Shown piece after piece: positions 63,955 through 64,000 of a stretch of DNA of 64,000 bases (position 1 is the stretch's first letter; every line of letters begins with the position of its first letter). The stretch comes from Pseudoalteromonas sp. T1lg48 (GTDB lineage Bacteria > Pseudomonadota > Gammaproteobacteria > Enterobacterales > Alteromonadaceae), in contig NZ_PQCC01000022.1 in the NCBI RefSeq assembly GCF_002964785.1, forward strand, positions 32,080 through 96,079, in the 5' to 3' direction. The position numbers and the translations under genes were made by a program. The notes beneath the pieces were generated by a model. The model was not told where the DNA came from. It saw only the letters and a program-made list of their open reading frames with translations, and searched no databases.

Positions 63955-64000
63955 TGGCGTCCCCTAGGGGATTCGAACCCCTGTTACCGCCGTGAAAGGG
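63955..64000 (-). tRNA. tRNA-Glu (anticodon TTC), copy 3, cut by the window edge
   Basis: The 3' 46 nt match copies 1 and 2 exactly, including CCA end and T arm and the 3' part of the anticodon stem-loop. The 5' part lies beyond the right edge. Confidence 0.93.

Larger units (their letters stand above)
63783..64000. repeat. 128-bp tandem duplication containing tRNA-Glu
   Basis: Unit 63783-63910 (spacer plus tRNA) is repeated from 63911 and runs off the window. The two spacers differ at one base (TTTAGACTC versus TTTAAACTC). The array arose by unit duplication. Confidence 0.88.

Overview
The window is a gene-dense stretch of a gammaproteobacterial chromosome, most likely a marine member of the Alteromonadales. 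The basis is the dapB-carA-carB order, a complete rsxABCDGE-nth operon, prkA-yeaH-spoVR, a TonB receptor / tryptophan-halogenase-like / SapC set, a LacI regulator beside pgi, and a large secreted subtilase with a GlyGly-CTERM-like tail. I cannot name a genus from sequence alone. No insertion sequence, prophage or CRISPR array was seen. A tandem tRNA-Glu array runs off the right edge.

Layout. 1-5.3 kb: carB (running off the left edge and frame-shifted), carA, dapB. 5.6-9.9 kb: NhaC-type antiporter, Tsx-like porin, the EF-P paralogue efpL/yeiP, a small membrane protein and an M48 lipoprotein protease. 10-16.3 kb: Bcr/CflA-type efflux, grpE behind an HrcA-like gene and a good sigma-32 promoter, nadK, an unknown membrane-anchored protein, and recN with two LexA boxes. 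16.3-23.5 kb: gltD-gltB, an unusually rich regulatory region, and a periplasmic binding protein. 23.6-32.7 kb: grxD, sodB, the prkA-yeaH-spoVR stress operon, a receiver-CheC / PAS-diguanylate cyclase pair and a periplasmic thiol peroxidase. 32.7-35.6 kb: hemH (also frame-shifted), adk, sapC. 36-46.5 kb: halogenase, TonB receptor, pgl-zwf, pgi and a LacI-family regulator. 46.6-53.2 kb: the Rnf/Rsx electron-transport operon and nth. 53.2-62.8 kb: a NarL-type response regulator with a giant beta-propeller sensor kinase, divergent from an 1866-residue subtilase. 63-64 kb: gloA and tRNA-Glu genes.

How parts fit together. A 14-bp operator of the form TGACAnCGnTrTCA occurs at the promoter of the halogenase, upstream of the TonB receptor, and twice between pgi and the LacI gene. 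This predicts a local sugar regulon joining outer-membrane uptake to glucose-6-phosphate metabolism. The gltB upstream region holds ArgR-type boxes and a LiuR-like palindrome, which would tie glutamate synthase to arginine and branched-chain amino acid status.

Two housekeeping genes (carB, hemH) each break by a change equivalent to one missing base. The simplest reading is error in the assembly rather than two real pseudogenes.
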